A DNA stretch of 64,000 nucleotides, taken from contig JAABRH010000003.1 of NCBI GenBank assembly GCA_011391015.1, forward strand, positions 1 to 64,000, in the 5' to 3' direction. The stretch comes from Sulfurovum sp. (GTDB taxonomy: Bacteria > Campylobacterota > Campylobacteria > Campylobacterales > Sulfurovaceae). Shown piece by piece: positions 34,434 through 43,101 of the stretch. The translations under genes were made by a program, and so were the position numbers. How positions within the stretch are numbered: the stretch's first letter is position 1; each line of letters begins with the position of its first letter. Under the pieces are notes generated by a model, which saw only the letters and a list, made by a program, of their open reading frames with translations, made no database searches and was not told the DNA's origin.

Positions 34434-35168
34434 CTATTCGTCTTCATCCTCTTCAAAGAACGCTTCAGCCTCTTGCTCAGACGCTGCATCTTTTTCTTTT
34501 TGCAGTTGTGCATCTGTCAACACTGCTTCATGCAGAAACTCACCAAAAAAGGTTTGCGGTTTTGAATACGCCAAAAAGAGATAGGTACCTGCCACAATCC
34601 CTGTCATGGTCAAGAATGCTATCACTTTTTGCACAGGATTGAAAAGTTGAATAGGCTCTTTGGTGCGCACTTCACAAACCCCGCCAGGACAATGTATGGG
34701 GTCTTCTTTGGTGAAAAATTTATAAATCATACAGCCTACACAGATAGAAAATGCACTTTCAAAAAATACCAATGTCAGACACAGCACGCAGATAAGGACT
34801 TTATAAAAGTTGATATCCCAGTTAATGACAAACCACCACATCATCGGAAGCGCAATAAACCAGCCCATAATCCATGCAAAACGTTTTTGTGCCGCACCGA
34901 CATACTCAGGCTTTTGGTTTCGTACAAAAAATTTGCCCATCAGCATCGAGGGTGCATAGGCAGGATTGATAATCCGCACTGTAAAATCAAAAAACAGAAA
35001 TGCCAGATAGACCCGTGCAACTATCGTATGGTTAAAACCAATACCCACGAAAATGACAATCATCCCCAGCATACCAAGTATTCCTGCAGCTGCCCTTGCC
35101 TCTCTTTCGTTTATGACACCGATGTCATATCCAGGGACTTTTGCACCGTAATCTGATATAAAATTCAT
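34434..35168 (-). CDS. DUF4395-type membrane protein
   Basis: The 244-residue protein has about five membrane segments, with the DUF4395 features NEREARAAAGILGMLGM, RIINPAYAPSM, and two cysteine pairs in ICVGCMIYKFF and HCPGGVC. The C-terminal tail is strongly acidic (EEDEDE). The role of DUF4395 is unknown; the paired cysteines suggest redox or metal chemistry near the membrane. I place the start at the ATG at 35168 with an AAGGAG ribosome-binding site; the track counts a TTG just before it. Confidence 0.75.
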   Translation of the reverse strand: MNFISDYGAKVPGYDIGVINEREARAAAGILGMLGMIVIFVGIGFNHTIVARVYLAFLFFDFTVRIINPAYAPSMLMGKFFVRNQKPEYVGAAQKRFAWIMGWFIALPMMWWFVINWDINFYKVLICVLCLTLVFFESAFSICVGCMIYKFFTKEDPIHCPGGVCEVRTKEPIQLFNPVQKVIAFLTMTGIVAGTYLFLAYSKPQTFFGEFLHEAVLTDAQLQKEKDAASEQEAEAFFEEDEDE

Positions 35169-35201
35169 CAAAATCTCCTTATTTCACTATTCGCTGCCCA
35201 A

Positions 35202-35870
35202 CTATAGCAGCAGTTTTGCAGCAACCGCACACACTGCACTTTCGCTTTTAAGCACCAAAGGGGTATCCAATCCTATGACCTTATGCACTTCAAACAGTGC
35301 TGTCTCCTCTTCGCTCAATCCGCCTTCACATCCTACTACAATCGTATCGATTGAGAGTGCACTGTCCAACTTATCTTTTGAAAAATTGAGTAGATAGCTT
35401 TGAGGGTTTTGGCTTAGAAATGCCTGAAGATTATCGGCTGTATCGAGTTGCATCATCGTACTTCTTCCAGACTGCTGTGAAGAGTTCAAGAGTATTTTTT
35501 CCAAGCGTTTAAAGTCTGGCATAAAACTATTTTGAGAACGTTTACAGTAAATAAACGTAATTCGTTCAACACCCATTTCATTTAAAGAAGGAAGTACCTT
35601 TTCAATATTTTTAGGATCAATCACACACCAGCCGATATGAAGAGGGGCTTTGGCCTGAACTTCATGTATCTGGCTCTCCTGCAAGACAAGAAAAACCGAT
35701 TGTTTGTCAAGTGCTGCAATTAGGTAACGATGCAGAAGCCCGTCTTCAAGATTGCGCAGGTACAAAGTATCACCCGCTTTGTGTCTACGTACTTTGAAGA
35801 TATAGCGATGCTCATCTCCAAGCAATGTAAGCTGAGGCTTTCCTGCCTCTTTATGAAAAAGATACACCAT
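35202..35870 (-). CDS. rsmE: 16S rRNA (uracil1498-N3)-methyltransferase
   Basis: RsmE has 222 residues in a PUA-like N-terminal domain followed by a SPOUT knot. The GDEHRYIFKVRRHKAGD start region, KNIEKVLPSLNEMGVERITFIYCKRSQ, and the SAM-site segments VVGCEGGLSEEE and LVLKSESAVCAVAAKLL identify the family. It is 2 bases after the preceding membrane protein gene on the same strand. Confidence 0.9.
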   Translation of the reverse strand: MVYLFHKEAGKPQLTLLGDEHRYIFKVRRHKAGDTLYLRNLEDGLLHRYLIAALDKQSVFLVLQESQIHEVQAKAPLHIGWCVIDPKNIEKVLPSLNEMGVERITFIYCKRSQNSFMPDFKRLEKILLNSSQQSGRSTMMQLDTADNLQAFLSQNPQSYLLNFSKDKLDSALSIDTIVVGCEGGLSEEETALFEVHKVIGLDTPLVLKSESAVCAVAAKLLL

Positions 35871-35872
35871 GA

Positions 35873-36298
35873 CTACAGAGCAATCATACCTTTGGCTTTA
35901 AATACCATCAGCACGACCATCCCGGCTACCAGTACAATCTGTACAAGGGAAATCTTCAAAAATGCACCTTTGAGCATCTGATGGGTTTGTGCATTTTCCA
36001 GATTTGCCAGCTTAATCGCTTTGTGTTTTTTAATCTCAATTGCCATCAGTGCTGCCCAAACCACCACCATAATAATCGTCGTTACCGACCAGCCCAAATC
36101 ACCCGTAAAAATAGCCACAATTCCTGCAAAAGCGATCATCGTTGCGAGTGCCTGGAAAATCATCGTATAGATAAAACTTGCCTTTTTAAAACCCAATGGA
36201 TTTGCAGCTGTCATCACAGGAATCGCCAGTCCACCCACTAAAAAACCTAAAAAAACTTTCACCAAAATACTGTGCGCTGCCAACATCTCTTCTACCAT
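35873..36298 (-). CDS. Hypothetical four-helix membrane protein
   Basis: The 141-residue protein has four membrane helices at about 12-32, 40-63, 68-86 and 112-135. I do not recognise the family. It opens the run to rsmE, and its start faces moeA on the other strand across an 84-base divergent promoter region. No cofactor motif is visible. Confidence 0.7.
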   Translation of the reverse strand: MVEEMLAAHSILVKVFLGFLVGGLAIPVMTAANPLGFKKASFIYTMIFQALATMIAFAGIVAIFTGDLGWSVTTIIMVVVWAALMAIEIKKHKAIKLANLENAQTHQMLKGAFLKISLVQIVLVAGMVVLMVFKAKGMIAL

Positions 36299-36348
36299 AT
36301 TTTGTCCTTGCCTCTGTATGTTTAAAAGGGGATTATACCCTATTTAGC

Positions 36349-36354
36349 TATAAT
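36349..36354 (+). promoter_or_regulatory. Probable -10 element for moeA
   Basis: TAGCTATAAT lies about 29 bases before the moeA start codon in the divergent gap. Confidence 0.45.
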
Positions 36355-36382
36355 CAACCTAAGAAAAACATGAAGGCGGATT

Positions 36383-37600
36383 ATGGCTATTTCGATTACC
36401 AAAGCACTGGAGATCATCTATGAACATACCCCGACGGTAGGCTTTGAGCTCTTACCTATAGAGATGACCGTAGGACGTATTTTGTATGAAGATGCTGTTG
36501 CCAGCTTTGATCTGCCACGTTTTGACAATTCGGCGATGGACGGTTACGCTGTTAAATGTGCAGATGCAGGGAAACGTGTAGCTTGTACAGAGGTTATCTA
36601 CGCCGGCGACAACCCTCAGATGACGCTACACGCCACACAGGCCATCAAAATCATGACCGGTGCACCGCTTCCCAAAGGGTGTGAAGCTATTGTACCCGTG
36701 GAAATGGTAACGCCCAATCAGGCACACATCACCTTGCCTGAGGAGATACACAAAATAGCACACATGAGATTTGCAGGCGAAGATGTCAGATGCGGTGAAG
36801 TGTATCTACATAAAGGAGAAAAAGTCACTGCCTACAGTATCGCTCTGCTTGCAAGCCAAGGGGTAACCCATATCTATGTAACTCGGAACATAAAAGTCGC
36901 CGTCTTTGGCACAGGAGATGAGCTCCGTCCACACTTTGAGAAGATAGCCACCCATCAGCTCTACAACTCCAATACCCCGATGTTTTTAGCACGGGCGCAA
37001 GCCTTAGGGTGTGAAGTCTCTTACATAGGAAGTTCTGCAGATACCTTAGATGCATTAACTGCTTCGATTAAAATGGCATTGGATGCAGATATCATCATCA
37101 CTTCAGGCGGGATCAGTATGGGAGACAAAGATTTTACCAAAGATGCGTTTATTGCACTGGGAATGAAACTGCACTTTGACAAAGTAGATATAAAACCCGG
37201 TAAACCGACGTCATTTGGTACTTTAGGAAAAACGGCGGTTATCAATCTGCCCGGAAACCCATTGGCATCAATGGTCAACTTTGAACTTTTTGTTCGGGCT
37301 GTCATACGCAAGATGTCCGGAATGAATGCCTATCATCATGCTGCACTCATGATGCCTATCAAAGAAGATCTGACCTTGCAAGAAGGTAAATACAGTGTGC
37401 GACTGGGGCAATTTGATGGTGAAAGTTTTATGCCTTTTGCAAAGCAGCTCCCCGGCATGATTTCACCCCTGAGAGATGCCAATGCACTGATGATCACCAC
37501 ACCCCAGAGCAAAAATCTAAAAAAAGGCTCAAAAGTAAAAATAATACCTATCAACTGGGAATTTACAAGTCAACAGGAAGAAGATTTTTTCACCTACTAA
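36383..37600 (+). CDS. moeA: Molybdopterin molybdotransferase
   Basis: MoeA inserts molybdate into adenylylated molybdopterin. The 405-residue protein has LPRFDNSAMDGYAVK, IMTGAPLPKGCEAIVPVE, the TSGGISMGDKDF loop and KPGKPTSFG...NLPGNPLASMV, which are the standard MoeA signatures in order. Together with MoaA nearby it supports the formate dehydrogenase-type enzyme in this window. It converges with queD, 9 bases apart. Confidence 0.95.
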   Translation: MAISITKALEIIYEHTPTVGFELLPIEMTVGRILYEDAVASFDLPRFDNSAMDGYAVKCADAGKRVACTEVIYAGDNPQMTLHATQAIKIMTGAPLPKGCEAIVPVEMVTPNQAHITLPEEIHKIAHMRFAGEDVRCGEVYLHKGEKVTAYSIALLASQGVTHIYVTRNIKVAVFGTGDELRPHFEKIATHQLYNSNTPMFLARAQALGCEVSYIGSSADTLDALTASIKMALDADIIITSGGISMGDKDFTKDAFIALGMKLHFDKVDIKPGKPTSFGTLGKTAVINLPGNPLASMVNFELFVRAVIRKMSGMNAYHHAALMMPIKEDLTLQEGKYSVRLGQFDGESFMPFAKQLPGMISPLRDANALMITTPQSKNLKKGSKVKIIPINWEFTSQQEEDFFTY

Positions 37601-37609
37601 ATGTTATTC

Positions 37610-38191
37610 TTAAACCTTTGCAGGGTTTTGGATGCATGCCTGTGCCAAAAGTTTCTCCCACAGTTTTGGGTCACTCCATTCGCTTTGTACCTGGGGTGAA
37701 AAGACGATCTCTTCAAGCCTTATACTTCCCATCAATTCACTGTGTGCATCTTCTTTAAACCCCTGAGCATACCCTGTTTCGGTCTCATGCACGATAATAC
37801 TGTGAAGCGTCACGTTTCTCTCACCATTTTGCATACCCGTACAGGCCAATATACGTTCTACTATCAGATAAATCACACGTGAGAATTGTTCCGCAGAAGG
37901 CGAAACGGGAAGTTCAATCCATCGATTGCTATAAGTTTTCATCGCAGCCACATAGGCAACATCGTCTTTTGACCAGAGTGTAATGGCATGATCAAAAGAG
38001 TCTATCATCTCTTTGATGGAACGTTTAGTTAGTCCAAAATCATACACCATCTGTCCGTTGTCCAGATAGTTTGATTCTAAAAGCACTTCGATTTTATAAG
38101 AGTGTCCGTGGATATTTTCACTACAGCGTCTGGTGGTACAGTCACGTACGATATGTGCATTTTCAAATTTAAACAGTTTACGTATGAGCAT
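37610..38191 (-). CDS. queD: 6-carboxytetrahydropterin synthase
   Basis: QueD converts dihydroneopterin triphosphate to 6-carboxytetrahydropterin in queuosine (7-deazaguanine) synthesis. The zinc histidines are in FENAH and NIHGHSYKI, the catalytic cysteine lies in TTRRCSENIHGH, and DFGLTKRSIKEMIDSFDHA follows. At 193 residues it is longer than the roughly 120-residue minimal enzymes, as is usual in epsilonproteobacteria. The ATG at 38191 has an AGGA ribosome-binding site. It follows queE. Confidence 0.9.
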   Translation of the reverse strand: MLIRKLFKFENAHIVRDCTTRRCSENIHGHSYKIEVLLESNYLDNGQMVYDFGLTKRSIKEMIDSFDHAITLWSKDDVAYVAAMKTYSNRWIELPVSPSAEQFSRVIYLIVERILACTGMQNGERNVTLHSIIVHETETGYAQGFKEDAHSELMGSIRLEEIVFSPQVQSEWSDPKLWEKLLAQACIQNPAKV

Positions 38192-38251
38192 CAAAATCCT
38201 CGCTTGGGTGCATAGTATGTTTGATTGTAACCAAGCTAGCTAAAATTTAGA

Positions 38252-39010
38252 TTATACACCCTGAGTAGTGTCAAAAACACGGATGTGCAGCCTGTCACTG
38301 TAGTAAAAATTGTGCTGCATACAAAAGGCAAAAACTGCTTTGTCATTTTTCCAGATGGCATCCCTGCTCTCACCTACAGGCATGCAATATACATTTAAGT
38401 CGGGCAAAATATCTCTGATGGTCTGTATCTCATCTTTGGCTGTAGTTTCTACGAGATGCTTATCGATTGTAAACTTCAAAAAAGCCTCTTTGGCATTTTT
38501 TTGGATACCCAAAAGTGCGGGGACAAGCAGACGTTTTTCTGTGGTTTCGCCTGAATTGGAAAGTTTCAAAGAAAGTGCAAAGATACACGCTTTATAGCTA
38601 GGATAGGCTTCAAAATCGATTGGTACTGTACCATTAGTCTCAAAGGTAATGGCGACACCCTGAGAAATGAGCCACTCAATGACAGCATAAAAAACCTTGT
38701 CTTGATGATACAACAAAGGCTCGCCTCCCGTGATGACCACATGAGGCAGATAACCTATAGTATTAAATTCATTCTGCAACATATCGATAAATGCTTGGCT
38801 GTTATCTATTTTTGTCCATGATTTGGCAAAGGTACTGTCGACAGAAAAATAAGTATCACATCCATAGCGTACTTCACCATCAACTTCATAGGTGACTGCA
38901 AACCCAGGGCAAGAGAGGTTGCATCCTCCCGTGCGCAAAAAATACGATGGTGTACCTGCATACCTGCCTTCACCTTGTATGGAGAAAAACTGTTCGCTCA
39001 GGTAAAACAT
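38252..39010 (-). CDS. queE: 7-carboxy-7-deazaguanine synthase, atypical radical SAM motif
   Basis: QueE is the radical-SAM ring-contracting enzyme of queuosine synthesis. EQFFSIQGEGRYAGTPSYFLRTGGC is family-typical, and the SAM-binding GGEPLL is present. The cluster cysteines are unusual: Cys30 and Cys34 (CNLSC) are followed not by CxxC but by a 16-residue insert before Cys51 in YGCDTYFS. Burkholderia QueE is also known to have a lengthened motif. The ATG at 39010 overlaps the moaA stop as TGATG, so the two radical SAM genes are coupled. Confidence 0.88.
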   Translation of the reverse strand: MFYLSEQFFSIQGEGRYAGTPSYFLRTGGCNLSCPGFAVTYEVDGEVRYGCDTYFSVDSTFAKSWTKIDNSQAFIDMLQNEFNTIGYLPHVVITGGEPLLYHQDKVFYAVIEWLISQGVAITFETNGTVPIDFEAYPSYKACIFALSLKLSNSGETTEKRLLVPALLGIQKNAKEAFLKFTIDKHLVETTAKDEIQTIRDILPDLNVYCMPVGESRDAIWKNDKAVFAFCMQHNFYYSDRLHIRVFDTTQGV

Positions 39011-39987
39011 CAACCACCTGTCTCGTAAAAGGCTCTGCTAGAGATCTCTTTTTCTTCATTAGGATTCTCTTCGCTCCAACGATTCTCTTTGGGTTTGTCT
39101 TTAAGTACTTGTGCTAACACATTGGCTGCACCCTGAATGTCGCCTTTTTTAACAGACTCGGCGATGCTCATGGCTTCATCAAAATACAAACAGGGAATCA
39201 GATTGCCCTCAGCGGTGAGACGAATACGGTTACAGTTTTCACAAAAATCATGTTTATGTGGGTCGATGAGTCCAAACTCCGTGCCGTCTTCAAGCGCGTA
39301 ATTGAAAGAGGGGCTTGCCCCTTCTCTTCCCAGTGCGCGTATCGTGTGACCCTCTTTTACTTTTTGAAGTATCTCTTTGCCGTGCATCCCTTTAAGCGAC
39401 TGGTCGGCGTGTCTGTTTTCCATATATTCGATAAAACGGATTTTAATATTTCGTGCCTTACAGTAATCCAGCAAATCCAAAATCTCACTATCATTGATGC
39501 CTTTAAGCGGCACCATATTAATTTTGACTTTCAAGCCGACTTCCAACGCTTTGTCTATGCCCTGAAGCACTCTGTTTAGTACATCTTTACCAGCTATTTT
39601 TGCGGCTACGTCAGGTTTGAGTGAGTCAAGTGAGATGTTCAGTCTTTTAAGCCCCGCATCTTTAAGCCTTTGTGCTGCTTCAGGGAGCAGATAAGCGTTG
39701 GTAGTGAGTGCCAAATCAATATCAGGTTTATAATCTGAGATCATTTTGATGAAGGTATCGAGGTCTTCTCTAAGAAGTGGTTCGCCTCCTGTAAGGCGTA
39801 TTTTTGTTACCCCGCCATCAATGGCTACCTTGACAAATAAAAAAAGCTCTTCAAAGGTCAGCAGGTTTTCTTTAGGTACCCAGGAAAACGGTTTTTCGGG
39901 CATACAGTACTGACATCTAAAATTACAACGCTCAGTCACTGAGATACGAAGATAATTAACAGTGCGACCGTGTCCGTCTATAAGCAT
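39010..39987 (-). CDS. moaA: GTP 3',8-cyclase, molybdopterin synthesis
   Basis: MoaA performs the first step of molybdopterin synthesis with two [4Fe-4S] clusters. The N-terminal radical SAM motif uses Cys21, Cys25 and Cys28 ([11 protein letters not shown]). The C-terminal cluster is in [30 protein letters not shown] and RLNISLDSL are also diagnostic. Length 325 is normal, but the usual C-terminal GG ends the chain right at the stop (ETGG), as required for its activity. Confidence 0.95.
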   Translation of the reverse strand: MLIDGHGRTVNYLRISVTERCNFRCQYCMPEKPFSWVPKENLLTFEELFLFVKVAIDGGVTKIRLTGGEPLLREDLDTFIKMISDYKPDIDLALTTNAYLLPEAAQRLKDAGLKRLNISLDSLKPDVAAKIAGKDVLNRVLQGIDKALEVGLKVKINMVPLKGINDSEILDLLDYCKARNIKIRFIEYMENRHADQSLKGMHGKEILQKVKEGHTIRALGREGASPSFNYALEDGTEFGLIDPHKHDFCENCNRIRLTAEGNLIPCLYFDEAMSIAESVKKGDIQGAANVLAQVLKDKPKENRWSEENPNEEKEISSRAFYETGG

Positions 39988-40113
39988 ACAATATCCAATA
40001 TATAAGTTTTTTAATCATTATCTCAATAATTTTTCTTAGGGTAGCAGAATGTAGATAAAAAAGGGATGATATCACTCAAGAAGAAAAAAGGGAAACAAAA
40101 CGAGACCAATAAA

Positions 40114-40176
40114 GTGACTAGTCACGTGAGCCGTCTGCTGAAGTCGGCTCATCGCTTGGGCTTTGCCCTAGCGATG
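40114..40176. terminator. Three consecutive palindromes downstream of petC
   Basis: Right after the petC stop (minus strand) lie CATCGCT-t-GGGC/GCCC-t-AGCGATG (40150-40176, 11 bp with one mismatch), TGAGCCG/CGGCTCA (40127-40151) and the perfect palindrome GTGACTAGTCAC (40114-40125). The first two overlap by two bases. GC-rich stems in an AT-rich genome suggest a strong terminator or a protected mRNA 3' end for petABC. Confidence 0.6.
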
Positions 40177-40178
40177 TA

Positions 40179-41165
40179 TCAATGTAATTCTCTCCACTGA
40201 TACTTTTTCCATAAGAATGCCAACAGTGCAAAGATTACAAAGAAACCAAGAACCCATGGGCCCAACGCTTCTCTGGCTTTTTTACTCGGATCACCTGCTT
40301 CAGTAAGGTATTCTTTGACTTTTTCATACCCTTCATGGTTGAGTCCGACTCTAGGCATGGATGTACCCGCCAATTGCCCCTGTGGATTCTCAATGAATGT
40401 CTCCATAAAGTGTTCCCCTCTTGCTCTAATGATCATCGAAAGATCTGGAGGGAGCGTACCCATATACCCCTTCACTGCATCCTGCTCATCCAATACTTTT
40501 ATCTGATAGGCAAGCGCTTCTTTCTCCTGTTTAAATACAGGTGTCTCTCCTAATTGGGTTGTTTTAGTGTAACGCACTGCATGACATCTCACACAAGCCT
40601 CGGCAAATGCTTCTTTAGGTGTCACCTCTGCTGCTTTTTTCTCAAGCATATAGGCTACGACATCAGCAATTTGCTGATTGTCACTCATCATAGACTTGAT
40701 AGAACCCATCGGATGCATCATTGTATCGACATATTTATGATCCACATTGGATGCCATAGCAGGATCTTTAATGAGTGCTATCAAATAGTTTTTATCATAA
40801 ATTCTACCGGCATGATCAAGGCTTGGTGGTATAACACCGCCCATATTTACATTAGCTCCAGTGTGGCAACCCATACACATAGCAAATCCAGCTTCACCTG
40901 CAACAGCATCGCCTTTAAGTTTTGCCACCTCTGACACTTCTGCCCAAAATGCTTTTTTCTTGTCAACAAGTGCCGAATCTCCCTTACGCTCTGCTTCAGC
41001 AATATCATCTGTTCCGTCATAGGTAAAACCATGACTTTCCAACTTAATTTCAACCCCATGCGCATCTACTTTTTTGTGCATCTCATGGTGCGCATACGGC
41101 TCGACCAAATAATATGTCAACAATGAAAAGGCGACAACAACTGCTGCTATTTTTAATTCTCTCAC
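40179..41165 (-). CDS. petC: Cytochrome bc1 complex diheme cytochrome c subunit
   Basis: The 328-residue protein is the epsilonproteobacterial type of cytochrome c1 with two heme sites: CMGCH (Cys97, Cys100, His101) and CVRCH (Cys191, Cys194, His195). An N-terminal membrane helix acts as anchor or signal, and a second helix near the C-terminus (VLGFFVIFALLAFLW) fixes it to the membrane. It accepts electrons from the Rieske protein and passes them to soluble cytochrome c for the cbb3 oxidase. It is the last gene of petABC. Confidence 0.9.
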   Translation of the reverse strand: MRELKIAAVVVAFSLLTYYLVEPYAHHEMHKKVDAHGVEIKLESHGFTYDGTDDIAEAERKGDSALVDKKKAFWAEVSEVAKLKGDAVAGEAGFAMCMGCHTGANVNMGGVIPPSLDHAGRIYDKNYLIALIKDPAMASNVDHKYVDTMMHPMGSIKSMMSDNQQIADVVAYMLEKKAAEVTPKEAFAEACVRCHAVRYTKTTQLGETPVFKQEKEALAYQIKVLDEQDAVKGYMGTLPPDLSMIIRARGEHFMETFIENPQGQLAGTSMPRVGLNHEGYEKVKEYLTEAGDPSKKAREALGPWVLGFFVIFALLAFLWKKYQWRELH

Positions 41166-41166
41166 C

Positions 41167-42396
41167 TTATACTCCTTTGCCTATTTTTTTCTCAAACATG
41201 GTAATGAGCACCAACACAGGGCCTAGCGCCAAAAATGTCCATGCAGCAATCTGACCTATCAATGCAAAGGTAGGATCTGTCGGTGGCAGTTTACCCATAG
41301 CAGTCAGGACTATCATATCGATGACCAATACCCAGAACCATACGACAAAAAGTCCTCTTTTATGCGCAGGTGCTACATTGGGGCTTCTGTCGATAAACGG
41401 CAGGAAGAACAGAGCAATCTGAGCGATACCAAAAGCAATCAATCCCGCATCTTTACCAAAAGGACGCAAAATCTCATACGACCACAAAAAATACCACTCA
41501 GGATAAATATGCGCAGGGGTTTTCAGACCGTCTGCAGGATCAAAATTCACCGGATCCATCGCGAAATCAAAGTTATAAAATACCAGATAAAAGAACAGAA
41601 TAAAATACACTCCCATCACGAACACATCTTTACTCAAAAACACTGGTGAAAATGGAATCACTTTGGATTCTTTTTTCTTTCCTGCTTTGTAAAGTGCAGC
41701 TGCCTCTTCAAAGTCAATATCTGCACCCTCTTGGTTGTTTACATGTGGTAGTCTTAATGTACCAAAATGTAGTACTATCAAACCAATAATCACTAAAGGA
41801 ATCAGTAAAACATGCAACATGAAAAATCGTGTCAAAAACGCATCTCCAGGTACATAATCCCCGCGTATCCACTCAACAAGCCCGTATGCTTCAAGCGATC
41901 CTCCTGAGAATAGATTGGTGATAACCATCCCTGCCCAGTAAGACATCTGTCCCCATGGCAACATATAGCCGGAGAATGCTTCAGCAGAGAACGCCACAAA
42001 AAGTGCCATACCAGAGAGCCAAATCAACTCTCTGCCTCTTTTGTATGAACCGTAATAAATACCTGTAAACATATGGATATAGATAATCAAAAAGACAATC
42101 GATGCACCCACACCATGGATGTGTCTCCAAAGCCAGCCGTACCCTACTTCAGACATTATCGTATAGTTCACCGAATCAAATGCCAAATTGGTATCAGGCT
42201 TATAATACATCAGCAAAAAAATACCGGAGATAACCAAAAGACCAAATGTGGCAGCCAGAACCATACCCATCGCCCACAAGAAATTGATATCTTTTGGTAT
42301 CCAATACTCTGTATTGAGCACGCGTTTGAGCGTATTAAGACCGATACGCTGGTCTAACCATTCGTTTAAACTGTTTGCTTTTTCAAAATGTGCCAT
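41167..42396 (-). CDS. petB: Cytochrome b subunit of bc1 complex
   Basis: The 409-residue protein has eight or nine membrane helices with the heme-ligand histidines in WRHIHGVGAS and HVLLIPLVIIGLIVLHFG, the GYMLPWGQMSYWAG segment, and the quinol-site PEWY motif (YPEWYFLWSYEILRPF). It oxidises menaquinol and moves protons. It lies 10 bases after petA and 1 base before petC. Confidence 0.95.
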   Translation of the reverse strand: MAHFEKANSLNEWLDQRIGLNTLKRVLNTEYWIPKDINFLWAMGMVLAATFGLLVISGIFLLMYYKPDTNLAFDSVNYTIMSEVGYGWLWRHIHGVGASIVFLIIYIHMFTGIYYGSYKRGRELIWLSGMALFVAFSAEAFSGYMLPWGQMSYWAGMVITNLFSGGSLEAYGLVEWIRGDYVPGDAFLTRFFMLHVLLIPLVIIGLIVLHFGTLRLPHVNNQEGADIDFEEAAALYKAGKKKESKVIPFSPVFLSKDVFVMGVYFILFFYLVFYNFDFAMDPVNFDPADGLKTPAHIYPEWYFLWSYEILRPFGKDAGLIAFGIAQIALFFLPFIDRSPNVAPAHKRGLFVVWFWVLVIDMIVLTAMGKLPPTDPTFALIGQIAAWTFLALGPVLVLITMFEKKIGKGV

Positions 42397-42406
42397 ATTC
42401 TTCCCC

Positions 42407-42922
42407 TTATACCGTAATGCCAGCAGCTAACATTGCTTTATATTCTGGTCCTTCTTCACCCAATACCAGCTTGGTACCGTCTATCTTAAACGGCGGTATC
42501 TCAAGCGGGCTTGGCGGCGGCAATCCAGGTTCATTGATACCTGAAGTGTCAAACTTTCCGCCATGACAGGCACAGAAAAAGAGAAGATTGTCTTTTTGGT
42601 ACGCAGGGATACAGCCCAAATGCGTACAAAGCCCTATAGTGACCAAAAATCTATCTGAACCGATCACGATATCTCTGGGGTTTTCTTTCATTTCAGGTGT
42701 TTTTTTCAACACAAAGATAGGCTTTCCTCTCCATTTTTCTACCACCAGCTCATTGGGTTTTGCTGCACTTAAATCAATGGTTGTAAAACCCGCGGCCTTG
42801 ACTGAAGGCAATGGATCCCATGTACGCTTGGCTGCATACAGTGCACCTACGCCACCCACGGCAGCACAGGCACCCAATGCCATGCCCAAAAAGTCTCTTC
42901 GTCCTTTTTTTTCCTCTTCCAT
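42407..42922 (-). CDS. petA: Rieske iron-sulfur subunit of bc1 complex
   Basis: The 171-residue protein has an N-terminal RRDFLG twin-arginine signal-anchor and a [2Fe-2S] Rieske domain. Ligands are Cys99 and His101 in CTHLGC and Cys117 and His120 in CACHGGKFD. Cys104 and Cys119 are in place for the usual disulfide. It is the first gene of the petABC operon, with promoter sequences expected in the 180-base gap above it. Confidence 0.95.
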   Translation of the reverse strand: MEEEKKGRRDFLGMALGACAAVGGVGALYAAKRTWDPLPSVKAAGFTTIDLSAAKPNELVVEKWRGKPIFVLKKTPEMKENPRDIVIGSDRFLVTIGLCTHLGCIPAYQKDNLLFFCACHGGKFDTSGINEPGLPPPSPLEIPPFKIDGTKLVLGEEGPEYKAMLAAGITV

Positions 42923-43048
42923 CTTTCTTCCCTTCTATGATAGTTATAACACGATATTATACTATAAACAAAATTGCATTAACACGTCATTAAGACATAC
43001 TGAAAATAATGCTTTGCAAAAGAGATTTTTCGGGGGTGTTACGATGCG

Positions 43049-43077
43049 TAAATTAAGACTAATATAGTCTTAATTTA
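43049..43077. terminator. 13-bp hairpin downstream of the FtsK-like gene
   Basis: TAAATTAAGACTA-ata-TAGTCTTAATTTA is a perfect inverted repeat with a 3-base loop. It lies between the stop of the minus-strand gene at 43102 and the petA promoter region. It is all but free of GC, so it is a terminator or a cruciform-prone site. Confidence 0.55.
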
Positions 43078-43101
43078 TAATTAGTATTATTTTTAATTAT
43101 T

